Part shown: in pieces, positions 1-8,906 of the stretch
Layout: each line of letters starts with the position of its first letter
Position numbering within the stretch: position 1 is the first letter of the stretch
Assembly: GCA_028282545.1 (NCBI GenBank)
Contig: JANQHT010000078.1
Span: forward strand, 1 to 64,000
Direction of reading: 5' to 3'
Source: Spirochaetales bacterium
Lineage (GTDB): Bacteria; Spirochaetota; Spirochaetia; DSM-27196; Alkalispirochaetaceae
Length of the DNA: 64,000 bases
Made by a program: the position numbers and the translations under genes
The notes under the pieces: model-generated
Told to the model about the DNA's origin: nothing
Databases searched by the model: none
The model's input: only the letters and a program-made list of their open reading frames with translations

Positions 1-1083
1 GGTGAGAGTGCGACAACGGTGTCGTTCACCAATGAATACCGGATCATCCCGGGAAACACGCTTGAACGAACCGTCACGCTCGACGTTATGAGCGCCGTCA
101 CAGCGCTCGGGGCCGACGGGCAAGGCGACGGTTCGTACATCACCCTCTCCTGGACCAACCCGACCGGTACCTGGTTCGACGGTGTCGTCGTTACGGCGTC
201 ACAAACGGAAACGCCCTTGTCCGTGAGTGATGGAACAACGTTGTACAATGGAAGCGCCGCGGCGTATACCCATACCGGTCTCTCTGCCGGAGAGGGGTGG
301 AACTACGCGGTCATCCCGTACGCGGAAGATTCCGGTGTTCGCGCCTACGGTCCCGTTTCAATCGTCTCCGCTACGTCGATCGACGGCGTCCCGCCGGGCA
401 CGCCGCCATCGTTTACAGTGACGCCGGGGACGGCGACGACCACGAGCGGTCCCGTGAGCATCTCCTGGGGCGCAGCGAGTGGGTCCCCGTCGGAGTATCG
501 ACTCCTTCGAAAGACGGGTTCACTCCCGACATCGTACACCGACCCGGGGGCGACCACGCTCTACACCGGGACGGGTACGTCCTTTGCCGACACCGTGTCC
601 GCCACGGGCGTCTACTACTACGCGGTGTATGCCCTGGATGCGTCGGGGAACGTCGGTTCCCCCGCCCAGGCGTCCGCCTCGGTAACGCTTCTTCCCCCGC
701 CGACGGAGGACTACTGGATCGGCGGACCGGGATCGTACTACGGGAGACTCACCGGTGGCCAGACCACGTCGCGCAGGTCATCGTACAAGTACGCGGATAC
801 GTGGACCTTCTCGATCGCGTTTGGCGGAACGGTAACGATCGACCTTGAGAGCTACGGGCTCTACAGCGACTGGTTTGACACGTACCTCTACCTGTACGAC
901 AACGCCGGCAACTACATAACCGCCAATGACGACGGTGGATACTACCTGAACTCGAAGATCGTCATCTATCTGAATCCGGGTACGTACAAGATCGAGGCGT
1001 CGCACTACGGGTGGTACCGCACGGGGTCCTACCGGCTGAACGTCAACAAAGACACGATGTTCCTCTGGATACCGCTGTGGTAA
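1..1083 (+). CDS. Fibronectin type III repeat surface protein, 5' end outside window
   Basis: The frame is open from base 1 and ends with TAA at 1081-1083, so the true start lies upstream; the GTG at 19 is probably internal. The visible 360 residues hold two fibronectin type III-like beta sandwiches (roughly residues 35-120 and 130-230, with the typical ...YAVIPYAED and YYYAVYALDASGN strands) separated by proline/threonine-rich linkers. The last ~110 residues, after a PPPTEDYW linker, resemble a pre-peptidase C-terminal (PPC-like) beta domain with many Tyr, Gly and Asp residues. Such proteins are exported and act in surface binding or as accessory modules of secreted enzymes. No catalytic motif is visible in this part. 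It is followed at 20 bp by the cNMP-binding gene on the same strand. Confidence 0.75.
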   Translation, partial: GESATTVSFTNEYRIIPGNTLERTVTLDVMSAVTALGADGQGDGSYITLSWTNPTGTWFDGVVVTASQTETPLSVSDGTTLYNGSAAAYTHTGLSAGEGWNYAVIPYAEDSGVRAYGPVSIVSATSIDGVPPGTPPSFTVTPGTATTTSGPVSISWGAASGSPSEYRLLRKTGSLPTSYTDPGATTLYTGTGTSFADTVSATGVYYYAVYALDASGNVGSPAQASASVTLLPPPTEDYWIGGPGSYYGRLTGGQTTSRRSSYKYADTWTFSIAFGGTVTIDLESYGLYSDWFDTYLYLYDNAGNYITANDDGGYYLNSKIVIYLNPGTYKIEASHYGWYRTGSYRLNVNKDTMFLWIPLW

Positions 1084-1102
1084 GGACGGGAGGCGAGACG
1101 CA

Positions 1103-1546
1103 ATGACAAAGGTTGTCCTCGAAGCGGGAGATACCCTCTTCAACGAAAACGATACAGCGGAACACATGTACTACGTAGTGAACGGCGAAATCGAACTCTT
1201 CACCGCGGTAAACGGCGAGATGCTCGTCCTGGATCACATCGGTAGGGGCGACATGTTCGGGGAACTCGCGCTGATCAACGGCGACCCCCGTACGGCCAAC
1301 GCGATCGCAACGCGTCAGACGGTCTTGGCGTCACTTACCAAGCAGGAACTCCTGCTTAAGGTAAAGAACGACGCCACTTTTGCGGCGAAGATGATCTGCA
1401 AGCTTGCAAAGAAACTCAAGGGGGCAAACAAAGCGCTCAAGGATCAGTTGGGCCACAAAACCAGCATGGAGATCACCTTCGGGGGGAAGCGGGACCGCGC
1501 CCCGGAAGAGGAGTGCTTAGCAGCGGAGGTTGGCGCTTCGCCGTGA
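1103..1546 (+). CDS. Cyclic-nucleotide-binding domain protein
   Basis: The 147-residue product is essentially one CRP-type cNMP-binding beta-roll: LEAGDTLFNENDTAEHMYYV at the start, then GDMFGELALINGDPRTANAIA, the phosphate-binding-cassette region (FGELALI...PRTA). No helix-turn-helix follows; the tail is a basic helix (CKLAKKLKGANKALKDQ) and an acidic end. It therefore looks like a stand-alone ligand sensor, as found in many spirochaetes, rather than a DNA-binding CRP. The ATG has a GGGAGG ribosome-binding site about 9 bases upstream. It sits directly behind the fibronectin-domain gene and may be co-transcribed. The partner it regulates cannot be told from the sequence. Confidence 0.85.
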   Translation: MTKVVLEAGDTLFNENDTAEHMYYVVNGEIELFTAVNGEMLVLDHIGRGDMFGELALINGDPRTANAIATRQTVLASLTKQELLLKVKNDATFAAKMICKLAKKLKGANKALKDQLGHKTSMEITFGGKRDRAPEEECLAAEVGASP

Positions 1547-1586
1547 CACTACCGGCGGCGTCACGTCGCACGCCAGGGGCGGGGCC

Positions 1587-2210
1587 CTACCGGCCCTCCG
1601 CTCGCATGGCGATAACGGCTGAGGCTCGCTCCCTGACCGAGTCCGGGAACCAGTTGCTTTCCGAAGCGGCCATCATGAGCGCCGAATCCGCCAGGGGCAC
1701 GGTGGCGTGGTAGAGCGTTGCAATACATGCGGCCGCCACCTGGGCGTTACCGGCGGGATCGTCCCCGGGTGCCATAGCCAACATAAAGAGCGTGTCCGCG
1801 ACCCAATCGTGAGCCACCTTGTAGTCGGCGCTCCGCAGGGCGTACACGGCCATCGTCTTGAGGTCGACGTTGGTGGCGGTTCGGGCGATGGTGAAGATGT
1901 CATCCAACCGTGAGCTCGGCTTGTCGGGTGAGTACTGGGCGAGCACGATCCCCAGAATCTTCTGGTTCAGGAGTTCTTCGTTCCCGCCGGCGGCATATAC
2001 CCGGCGACCATGGAGGTCCGATAGAACGTGGTCCCAGAACTCGCTCCCCGCGCCCCGCTGCGCGAAGTCGGTGACCAGGGCCAGCCGGTCCTGCGGAGCC
2101 GTGTTGGAATCGTAGTACGCGATGTAATAGTCGTCACCACGCGCCGCAACCGGGACCGATAGGTTCACCACCAGCAGCAGGAGGAATAACGGAGCACACA
2201 CAGTTTTCAT
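1587..2210 (-). CDS. Exported protein of unknown function (paralogue of 8148-8759)
   Basis: A 207-residue protein with a clear signal peptide (MKTVCAPLFLLLLVVNLSVPVAA, cleavage near ARG) and an AAGGAG ribosome-binding site. The mature part is all-helical with repeated Ala/Leu stretches, resembling short HEAT-like repeats. Its last ~60 residues align with the protein encoded at 8148-8759: MAPGDDPAGNAQVAAACIAT against MGPGVDPLGDEIVASACVES, and WFPDSVRERA against WFPDYIRESA. The two are therefore paralogues placed on either side of an ABC transporter and a lipoprotein gene. I do not recognise the family. Location is probably periplasmic. Confidence 0.75.
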   Translation of the reverse strand: MKTVCAPLFLLLLVVNLSVPVAARGDDYYIAYYDSNTAPQDRLALVTDFAQRGAGSEFWDHVLSDLHGRRVYAAGGNEELLNQKILGIVLAQYSPDKPSSRLDDIFTIARTATNVDLKTMAVYALRSADYKVAHDWVADTLFMLAMAPGDDPAGNAQVAAACIATLYHATVPLADSALMMAASESNWFPDSVRERASAVIAMRAEGR

Positions 2211-2309
2211 CTAACCGTTTTCTCCTTCCTATACTCTCGGCCATGGAAAGGTCAAACGCAAATGAGGTGGCTACACCGCCGTGCCGCCCGGATCAGCAGG
2301 CTCCGTTCG

Positions 2310-3263
2310 TTACTCTTCGGGCCGTTCAATCATGAAGTCGACACCGTCGGCCTTGGGAGGCCGGCTGCGTCGCACGAGTCCCGCCACGGCCAATAGGGTT
2401 GCGATGTACGGGAAGATGATAAAGATCTCCTCCGGAACCTGCAGGACCTTGAAGACCTGGAATCGGATCTGCAGGGCGTCTGCAAAGCCGAAAAAGAGCG
2501 ACGCCAGGAAGGCACCCACCGGCCGCCAGCCGCCGGAGATCATCGCCGCCATGGCGATGAACCCCTTCCCGTTTGTCATTCCCTCGGTGAAGCTCGCGCT
2601 GTTCTCGATCGAAAGGTAGGCGCCGGCAAGGCCGCCCATGAGGCCGCTCACGATGACTCCCAGGTAGCGCATGCGGTACACGGAAACGCCGATCGTTTCC
2701 AGGGCGAGCGGGTGCTCACCGGAAGCGCGCACGTGCAGACCCGTCTTGGTCTTCTTCAAGAACCAGGTGAAGAAGATGACCATGACAAAGCTGAGATAGA
2801 CGATAGGCGTCTGGTTGAAAAAGATGGGGCCGATAACGGGAATACGACTCAAAAGCGGTATGGCAACCTGGAAGTTGCCCAGGGTCCGTGCGATCGGTTC
2901 GCTGGTCCCGGGGTGCCCGAACACGAGCACCATCAGGTACCGGGTGAGTCCAAAGGCGAGAATATTGAGGACGGCGCCGCTGACGGTGTGGTCCAGGTGG
3001 AGGCTCACGGTAGCCGCGGCGTGGATCATGCTGTAGACGCCGCCGGCGAAGACACCGGCCACCAATCCGAGCCAGGGGCTCCCGGTGAAATAGGCAACCA
3101 CGGCGGCGAAAAAGGCGCCGACGATCATGATTCCTTCCATCGCGATGTTCACAACGCCGGAGCGCTCGCAGATCGTGGCACCGATGGCGGCCAGCGTAAT
3201 GGGGGTTGAAAGGCGAACCATTGCAACCAGCAAGTCCGTGTTGAAGATGCTGAGAACGTTCAC
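2310..3263 (-). CDS. ABC transporter permease, BMP/nucleoside (simple-sugar) type, second permease
   Basis: About 317 residues from a GTG at 3263 that overlaps the preceding permease stop as GTGA and has GGAAGGAG upstream; an in-frame extension to 3329 would run into the upstream gene and encodes an Arg/Cys-rich stretch, so it was rejected. The protein is strongly hydrophobic (8-9 membrane segments) and shows family signatures ITLAAIGATICERSGVVNIA near the N-terminus and GLHVRASGEHPLALETIGVS in the cytoplasmic loop, as in permeases of the YufQ/NupQ class that serve BMP (PnrA-like) solute-binding proteins. It is the last gene of the 6051-2310 operon (ATPase, permease, permease). The substrate is probably a nucleoside or simple sugar; no binding protein is encoded in the operon itself. 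Confidence 0.9.
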   Translation of the reverse strand: MNVLSIFNTDLLVAMVRLSTPITLAAIGATICERSGVVNIAMEGIMIVGAFFAAVVAYFTGSPWLGLVAGVFAGGVYSMIHAAATVSLHLDHTVSGAVLNILAFGLTRYLMVLVFGHPGTSEPIARTLGNFQVAIPLLSRIPVIGPIFFNQTPIVYLSFVMVIFFTWFLKKTKTGLHVRASGEHPLALETIGVSVYRMRYLGVIVSGLMGGLAGAYLSIENSASFTEGMTNGKGFIAMAAMISGGWRPVGAFLASLFFGFADALQIRFQVFKVLQVPEEIFIIFPYIATLLAVAGLVRRSRPPKADGVDFMIERPEE

Positions 3264-4516
3264 GACGCGGCTCCTTCCGCGGCCGCGACACCGGCGGCAA
3301 GGCGGCGTTTTCGCCGTTTTCGTATCCAATCACCGAGATAGACGTAGATGTACTTCGCCACCACGAGGAAAAGGAGAATGCCCTTCACGATCTCGACAAT
3401 CGCGTTCGGCGTTTGCGTTGTCCGCACCATGTACTGGCCGCCCGCATCGAGCATGCCCCAGAAGAGGGACGTAAAAATGACGCCGATGGGGCTGTTTGAG
3501 GCGAGCAGCGCCACGGAGATACCGTTCCACCCGTACCCGGCCTGCAGGTTTTCGAAGAGCTTGTGATCAAGTCCCGTGACCTGGTTCACCCCGGCAAGAC
3601 CCGCCAAAAACCCGGCGATGAGGAGGGCTCGCATGATGTTGCGCCCGATCGAGATCCCCTGGGCCCGTGCCGCATCCCTGTTCTGGCCGACCGCGCGGAT
3701 CTCGAAACCGATTCGCGTCTGGTAGATCAGGTACTGCACAAAGATCGCCGCCAGGATCGCGATGAGGATGCCCGTGTGGAGGCGGTAGTTCGCCTCGGGC
3801 AGGAAGCTCTGGAACGCGGGCAGCCAGTTGCTCTCGAGAATCTCGGTTGTCACGTAGGGGTGGGTACTCGTCGAGGGGTCGCCGCCGTTGGCGCGGATAA
3901 ACACCGGCGAGAGGTACCGTGCGGTGTGGGCGAGCATCATCGTGGTAATGACCTCATGGGCACCGGTGCGTACCTTGAGAATAGCAGGTACAAAGTTCCA
4001 CGCTGCACCAAAGGCGCCGGCGATCACGAAGATCAGGGTGATCGAGATGACACTGGGGAGGTTGAGTGTAAGGCCCAGCCAAGCGGCGGCCATGGCGCCC
4101 ATGTAATACTGCCCTTCGGCACCGATATTGAAGAGACCGGCCTTGAAGGCCACGGCGATCGAGAGACCGGTGAAGAGGAGCGGAGCCGCGTTCAAAACGG
4201 AGATGTGCCAGTTCCGTACCAGGCCACCGTAAAAGAGCGCCGCGTACGCTTTGAACGGGTTGTAGCCGGTGACGACCATGATGATACCGCCGGTGACAAT
4301 CGCAATCACGATACCGGCAAGAGGGACCCACAGCATCTTGTAGCTCTTCTTGACGAGGGCCATCGTCTCTTCGGCGCCATCGCGTTTGAACACTTTGAAC
4401 AGGTGCAGGGCGATGGCGGCGAGGATGAGAAAGCCGCCCCAGAAGTAACTGCCCAGGTAGAGGACGGTACCCGCCGCGGCGAGCACGATCGTCAGAACGG
4501 TGATAGCTGCAATCAC
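3260..4516 (-). CDS. ABC transporter permease, BMP/nucleoside type, first permease
   Basis: 418 residues starting at a GTG (4516) that overlaps the ATPase stop codon by four bases (GTGA), the usual translationally coupled arrangement. It has an N-terminal hairpin of two extra membrane segments, then the permease core with FTGLSIAVAFKAGLFNIGAE and the loop EIRAVGQNRDAARAQGISI, characteristic of the YufP/NupP class. The GLFNIGAEGQ element is the equivalent of the SGVVNIAMEG element in the second permease, so the two form the expected heterodimer. The C-terminus is a basic RKRRKRRL cytoplasmic tail. Confidence 0.9.
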   Translation of the reverse strand: MIAAITVLTIVLAAAGTVLYLGSYFWGGFLILAAIALHLFKVFKRDGAEETMALVKKSYKMLWVPLAGIVIAIVTGGIIMVVTGYNPFKAYAALFYGGLVRNWHISVLNAAPLLFTGLSIAVAFKAGLFNIGAEGQYYMGAMAAAWLGLTLNLPSVISITLIFVIAGAFGAAWNFVPAILKVRTGAHEVITTMMLAHTARYLSPVFIRANGGDPSTSTHPYVTTEILESNWLPAFQSFLPEANYRLHTGILIAILAAIFVQYLIYQTRIGFEIRAVGQNRDAARAQGISIGRNIMRALLIAGFLAGLAGVNQVTGLDHKLFENLQAGYGWNGISVALLASNSPIGVIFTSLFWGMLDAGGQYMVRTTQTPNAIVEIVKGILLFLVVAKYIYVYLGDWIRKRRKRRLAAGVAAAEGAAS

Positions 4517-6051
4517 GACGCCTTCTCCTTTCCCCCGGTCATGAAGAACCCGACTTCGCGTTCATCCGTCCGGTCCGGGTCCAGTTCCTTGACGATCGCC
4601 CCCTCGTAGAGGACGAGAATCCGGTCCGCCAGGGCGAAAATCTCTTCCAGTTCGAGGGAGATCATCAGTACCCCCACGTCCTGGGAACGCATGGCCAGAA
4701 CCTCCGAGTGAATGTACTCGATGGCGCCGACGTCGAGTCCCCGTGTGGGCTGGCTCACCAGCAGGAACGTCGGTTTGCGTGTAAACTCCCTCGCAAGGAT
4801 GACCTTCTGCTGGTTCCCTCCCGACAACTGCCCCGCCGGGGTGAGGGGCCCGGGAGCGCGGATATCGAACTGGCCTATCAACTCTTCCGCCCGCCGCGCC
4901 ATGGCGGGGTAGTCCAGGTTGATGCCCCGGGCGTTTGGTGACCGGTCGTGGTAACCCATGGCGATGTTTTCGGCGATCGTCATGGAGAGTACCAATCCGT
5001 AGCGCTGACGGTCCGCCGGAACGTAGCTGATACTGCGCCCGATCCGCTCCTTGGTACTCATTCGGGCGATGTCGCTTCCCAGGTGCAGCAACCGCCCGGA
5101 TTGGACGGGACGAAGCCCCATGATCGCGTCGGCCAGTTCGCTCTGCCCGTTGCCGTCCACGCCGGCGATACCGACCACTTCGCCGGGGCGCACCGAGAGC
5201 GTCAGACCGTTCACTGCGGGATATGCCCGGTCGTCGAGGACGTGCAGGTTCTCGATCTCGAAAACGGGTTCCGGGTGCGGCTCGTGCGGTTCACGGTGAA
5301 CGGTGAGAACCACGCTGCGGCCCACCATAAGGTTCGCGAGCTCTTCCTTGTTGACGTCGGCCGTAGCCCGTTCCCCTTCGATCTTGCCGCGGCGCAGGAT
5401 ATAGACGCGGTCACTGATATCGAGGACCTCTTCGAGCTTGTGGGTGATGATGATGATGCTCACCCCCGACGCCCGCAGCTCCTTGATCACTCCAAAAAGT
5501 TCCTCTACCTCCTGCGGTGTCAGGACCGCCGTAGGCTCGTCGAGGATAAGGATGCGCGCATCGCGATAGAGCGCCTTGAGAATTTCTACCCGCTGCTGCA
5601 ACCCGACCGAAAGATTCTCTATCATCGCGTCGGGATCGATCTTGAGACCGTAGGTCTCGCTGAGTTCCTTCACGCGTTTACGCGCTTCCCGATAGTCGAT
5701 TTGAACGCCCCGCCCGGGCTCACTGCCGAGAATGATATTCTCCGTAACGGTGAGCGTCTCCACGAGCATGAAGTGCTGGTGCACCATACCGAGCCCCAGG
5801 CGAATGGCATCCTTTGGGGACGAAAAAACAACGGACCTGCCGTTGAGGTACATCTCACCGGCAGTCGGCTTGTATAACCCGTAGAGAATGTTCATCAGCG
5901 TGCTCTTACCGGCCCCGTTCTCACCCAGGAGACACAGAATCTCGCCCTCGTGAAGCTTGATGTTTACGTCCTGGTTGGCCAGTACCTTGGGGAACTGTTT
6001 GTACACGCCGCGTGTTTCGAGAATGACCTTCCGTTCGGATTTGCTTGCCAT
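4513..6051 (-). CDS. ABC transporter ATP-binding protein, two nucleotide-binding domains (sugar/nucleoside import)
   Basis: 512 residues with two fused ABC ATPase domains. The first (about 1-245) has Walker A GENGAGKST, a divergent signature LSVGLQQR and Walker B LILDEPTAVLT. The second (about 265-500) has a Walker A-like GVDGNGQSE, canonical LSGGNQQK, and a Walker B in which the catalytic Glu is replaced (LVSQPTRGLDVGA). One complete and one degenerate ATP site is usual in the BMP/nucleoside import family. The ATG at 6051 has GGAGG upstream. It is first in a three-gene operon with both permeases and is divergent from the lipoprotein gene at 6124 across 72 bp. Confidence 0.92.
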   Translation of the reverse strand: MASKSERKVILETRGVYKQFPKVLANQDVNIKLHEGEILCLLGENGAGKSTLMNILYGLYKPTAGEMYLNGRSVVFSSPKDAIRLGLGMVHQHFMLVETLTVTENIILGSEPGRGVQIDYREARKRVKELSETYGLKIDPDAMIENLSVGLQQRVEILKALYRDARILILDEPTAVLTPQEVEELFGVIKELRASGVSIIIITHKLEEVLDISDRVYILRRGKIEGERATADVNKEELANLMVGRSVVLTVHREPHEPHPEPVFEIENLHVLDDRAYPAVNGLTLSVRPGEVVGIAGVDGNGQSELADAIMGLRPVQSGRLLHLGSDIARMSTKERIGRSISYVPADRQRYGLVLSMTIAENIAMGYHDRSPNARGINLDYPAMARRAEELIGQFDIRAPGPLTPAGQLSGGNQQKVILAREFTRKPTFLLVSQPTRGLDVGAIEYIHSEVLAMRSQDVGVLMISLELEEIFALADRILVLYEGAIVKELDPDRTDEREVGFFMTGGKEKAS

Positions 6052-6123
6052 CGTTCCTCCAGCGAAAGATGATACCCTGAGCGCCCCGTGACAGAATAGG
6101 GTCCAATTTGCATACTTCCTCCC

Positions 6124-8151
6124 GTGAATCTACCGCCGGGTGCGCGAATTACAGCGGTGCTTTCCCTCATCGCGATGCTCGGCTCGGCGTGCGGAAACGG
6201 TGGTGAGCGAATCGCGACGCCCCATGCACCTCCGGCCGGTGCGCAGCCGGCTCCCGAACCGAATTCACCCGGAGAAACGACGCCGTCTCCGTCGATCGCC
6301 TGGGAGAACATCCCGCTCATGGAGTTGCCCTCCCCGACCGAGGATGAACAGGGACCCCCGGACGTTCCCGTCTACCGGGATCCCCTAGCGTCGCAGTGGG
6401 ATCGGCTCCTGCACGAGGCAGCGCCGGCGGTGGAAACGATCTATCTCCCCGACATCTATCACGCCGTTGGGAACGGCCGCATACCCGAGGAGGCCTGGCG
6501 AAGCACCGATGGTTTGGTTGTCACCGCCTCCACGACGATCACCGTCGCAACGGTGACGACGACTCGTGAAGCACTCACCTCGGTCCCGGTGGAGATATAC
6601 CCGGGTGACGTGGTTATCGTGGAGCGCCGGAGCCTGGCACCGGTAACAACTGTTCCGGTCCTCCTGGAACTCGGCATCGAAGTTGGCAGCGACTCGGTGC
6701 GAAGGGAGGTCATGACCGTTCGCCACGCGGCGGCGCTGCCCAATACGCGGACGCCGGATCACGAGTGGCTGCGCGTGGCCGGCTCAGTACCCACCGAAGA
6801 GGCGGCACTGCTGGACGGGCACTTCGGGGAGTGGACGGAAGAGCGCTACACCTACGACACCATGAGCGGCCGCGGCATGTACCAGATTGCCAGGGAGGAT
6901 GGGGACGACAGTACCGTCATCGTCGCCACAGGACCGATAGAAGCGCCGTCCGAACTGGTAGTCCGGCTGGGCGTCGAGACGAACTCACCGCCCTACGCCT
7001 ACGAAATCGAGTGGCTGACCCTCTCGGTTCGGCGCGGCGACCGGGCGGTTGAACGGCGGCCCGTTGCACGGAAGGTACCAGCGGAACGTAGCGCGGCACC
7101 GGTCGTTCCGGTGACCGGTGGGCGGCGCGGCCCGGTCGTAACGCTTGACGCCGGCGACACCGCGCGGGTTGTGACGCTCCCCGGCGGGGAGAGCGTCCGC
7201 GTACCCGCCACGTTTTGGCGGGAGGGGGAAACGCTGCGATTCACCGCTATGGAGCTCTCGGGAATCGCAGTCGAAGTGCTTTCGGAGGACGGGGCAACCG
7301 TCGCCCGCGCCTTTGATTTGCCCCTGTGGATAGACCTCGCCTCCGGGGAATCGATCCCTGTACTCGAGCCGGGCCTGGTCCTGAACCCGCCGGCGCTGCC
7401 CGCGCCGTGCCCCGCGGACCGGTTGGAACACCATCCGGCGTTTGCGGGCGTGGCGCGATCCGTGCGTTTCCTCGGGTGGTCACCGGAGCAGACGGTTTTG
7501 GGAACGACGGAGAATGCGGCACCGGAGGCGCTTCTCTTTGGCGACGCCTTTTCGCGGCGGTTTGCCGCCCTGCGCGAGTTGGAACGGTACATTCCCGGTG
7601 AGATCGCGGCGTTGCCCGTGTCCATCGACGACGAACAACCCGATCCGGACGTGGTGCGAGCCCTGGTGGGTTTTTGCGTCACCACCACTGCGGGCGGGTT
7701 CGAAACGCGGGTTGAGTTCGAAAACCTTCTGGTCCGCCTCCTCAGGCGGGCGCTGCCGGACCTGGACACCGGTATCCCTGCCGAACTTCGACGTGCCCGG
7801 GCGTACCGCGACGCACTGTTGCGCCTCGCCCTAAAGCAGCTTCCGTCGGAACGGGCCTACGCGGAGGCTCTCCTGGAACTGCATCGTCTGGAAGCGGCAC
7901 GCTACATCTCGGCGGTCGCGGCGGGTGAATTGGAGTTCCGGGCATCCCGGGAAATTGCGCTCACGGTGGAGGACTCGCCGGTACTTCGGATGCGGCCGAC
8001 GGAAACGCCCGGTACCTTCGCCGGGCGCATCCCCGTTGCCGCGTTCTGGGCGGCCGGATGCCCCGCCGGCGTTGTAGATCGTGGGGGCGGCGCTACCCGC
8101 CCCTTTGCGATCGAGGACGCCCGCGGGCCGATCGACCTGGATCGACTCTAG
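6124..8151 (+). CDS. Large predicted lipoprotein, unknown function
   Basis: 675 residues from a GTG start. The N-terminus is a lipoprotein signal, ITAVLSLIAMLGSAC, with the lipid-carrying Cys at residue 23 followed by a Pro/Ala/Glu-rich linker of about 50 residues. The body is beta-rich in the first 350 residues, including Val/Thr-rich strands such as TVATVTTTREALTSVPVEIY, then a helical C-terminal part rich in Leu, Arg and Glu (about 480-610). No enzyme motif or known domain was recognised. Its stop overlaps that of the convergent exported-protein gene (8148). It is divergent from the 6051 ABC operon, so the two may share regulation. Confidence 0.8.
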   Translation: MNLPPGARITAVLSLIAMLGSACGNGGERIATPHAPPAGAQPAPEPNSPGETTPSPSIAWENIPLMELPSPTEDEQGPPDVPVYRDPLASQWDRLLHEAAPAVETIYLPDIYHAVGNGRIPEEAWRSTDGLVVTASTTITVATVTTTREALTSVPVEIYPGDVVIVERRSLAPVTTVPVLLELGIEVGSDSVRREVMTVRHAAALPNTRTPDHEWLRVAGSVPTEEAALLDGHFGEWTEERYTYDTMSGRGMYQIAREDGDDSTVIVATGPIEAPSELVVRLGVETNSPPYAYEIEWLTLSVRRGDRAVERRPVARKVPAERSAAPVVPVTGGRRGPVVTLDAGDTARVVTLPGGESVRVPATFWREGETLRFTAMELSGIAVEVLSEDGATVARAFDLPLWIDLASGESIPVLEPGLVLNPPALPAPCPADRLEHHPAFAGVARSVRFLGWSPEQTVLGTTENAAPEALLFGDAFSRRFAALRELERYIPGEIAALPVSIDDEQPDPDVVRALVGFCVTTTAGGFETRVEFENLLVRLLRRALPDLDTGIPAELRRARAYRDALLRLALKQLPSERAYAEALLELHRLEAARYISAVAAGELEFRASREIALTVEDSPVLRMRPTETPGTFAGRIPVAAFWAAGCPAGVVDRGGGATRPFAIEDARGPIDLDRL

Positions 8152-8759
8152 AGATCGATAAGCTGGGCCAGCTCCATCAACCCTTCCTGCGCCGATTCCC
8201 GGATGTAGTCGGGGAACCACGCGCGGATATCGGAGGCGGCGCTGAGAGCGGCCTCGGCCTCGCTTGTCCGGTACATGCGCAGACTCTCCACGCAGGCAGA
8301 GGCGACGATCTCATCCCCGAGCGGGTCAACGCCGGGCCCCATACTCATGTGCCAGAGATGATTGGTGAGCCAGGGAATGGCGCGATCAAACTGGAGGTGC
8401 CCCAGCGTCAGGATCGCCTCGCCCTTCAGGTGGGGGTTGTTCGTTTGTCTGGCCAGGGCGTAGATGATGGCGCCGGTTTCACTGGTCTCGTTGTTACGAA
8501 CGTTACTCAACGATGTCCGGAGCGCCTCTTCCACCGCCACACGGTCAAGGGTGTTTCCCAGGTTGTTCCATCGGAGGTACAGGTCGAGCGTCACCACGTC
8601 CCAAATCTCGCCTTCGGCACCCATACGCTGCATCCGCTCGATGACCCGCGCCTTCTGCTGCAGATCGAGGGTCGCTTCGTAGACGGAAACCCAGTCGGTC
8701 TGCGCAAATGCAGCCGTTGCCGCCAAAATCAGTATTGCCACTCCAATCAGCCGTTTCAT
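8148..8759 (-). CDS. Exported protein of unknown function (paralogue of 1587-2210)
   Basis: 203 residues from the ATG at 8759, which has GAGGAGG seven bases upstream and opens a good signal peptide (MKRLIGVAILILAATAAFAQ). The longer frame to 8837 adds only basic residues before that signal and was rejected. The mature protein is helical, with HEAT-like repeats, and shares with the 1587-2210 product the pattern M-x-PG-x-DP-x-G...A-x-ACxxxL and WFPDxxRExA. The two genes bracket the first ABC operon and the large lipoprotein gene. The function is not recognised. It is divergent from the BMP binding-protein gene across 147 bp. Confidence 0.75.
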   Translation of the reverse strand: MKRLIGVAILILAATAAFAQTDWVSVYEATLDLQQKARVIERMQRMGAEGEIWDVVTLDLYLRWNNLGNTLDRVAVEEALRTSLSNVRNNETSETGAIIYALARQTNNPHLKGEAILTLGHLQFDRAIPWLTNHLWHMSMGPGVDPLGDEIVASACVESLRMYRTSEAEAALSAASDIRAWFPDYIRESAQEGLMELAQLIDL

Positions 8760-8811
8760 CCTGCATCCTCCTCTCGGTGTTGCATGCGTTTGGCGTCTCA
8801 TCTCTTCAAGT

Positions 8812-8830
8812 GTAGGAAATCGTTTCCTAC
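8812..8830. promoter_or_regulatory. Palindromic operator-like site upstream of the BMP gene
   Basis: GTAGGAAA-TCG-TTTCCTAC is a perfect inverted repeat with 8-base arms and a 3-base centre. It lies 15 bp upstream of the -35 box of the BMP binding-protein promoter and about 50 bp from the divergent exported-protein gene. A related site, sharing the core GGAAAYCGTTT, occurs at 11867-11886 before the second ABC operon. It is likely the binding site of a dimeric regulator; which one is unknown. Confidence 0.55.
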
Positions 8831-8844
8831 CATGCAAATTCGGC

Positions 8845-8873
8845 TTGCTGAGGGGCGGGCGATTTGATACGAT
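8845..8873 (+). promoter_or_regulatory. Putative sigma-70 promoter of the BMP gene
   Basis: TTGCTG (8845-8850), a 17-base spacer and TACGAT (8868-8873) lie 33 bases before the ATG at 8907. The match to consensus is moderate, but the spacing is ideal and the palindrome 8812-8830 lies just upstream. Confidence 0.45.
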
Positions 8874-8906
8874 TCAAAGACCCCAAATTCCATGGAGGTC
8901 AAACCC

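Noticed and set aside
3264-3329. N-terminal extension of the 2310 permease
   Set aside because: It would overlap the upstream permease gene and encodes a Cys/Arg-rich stretch; the GTG at 3263 has a strong ribosome-binding site and the GTGA overlap.
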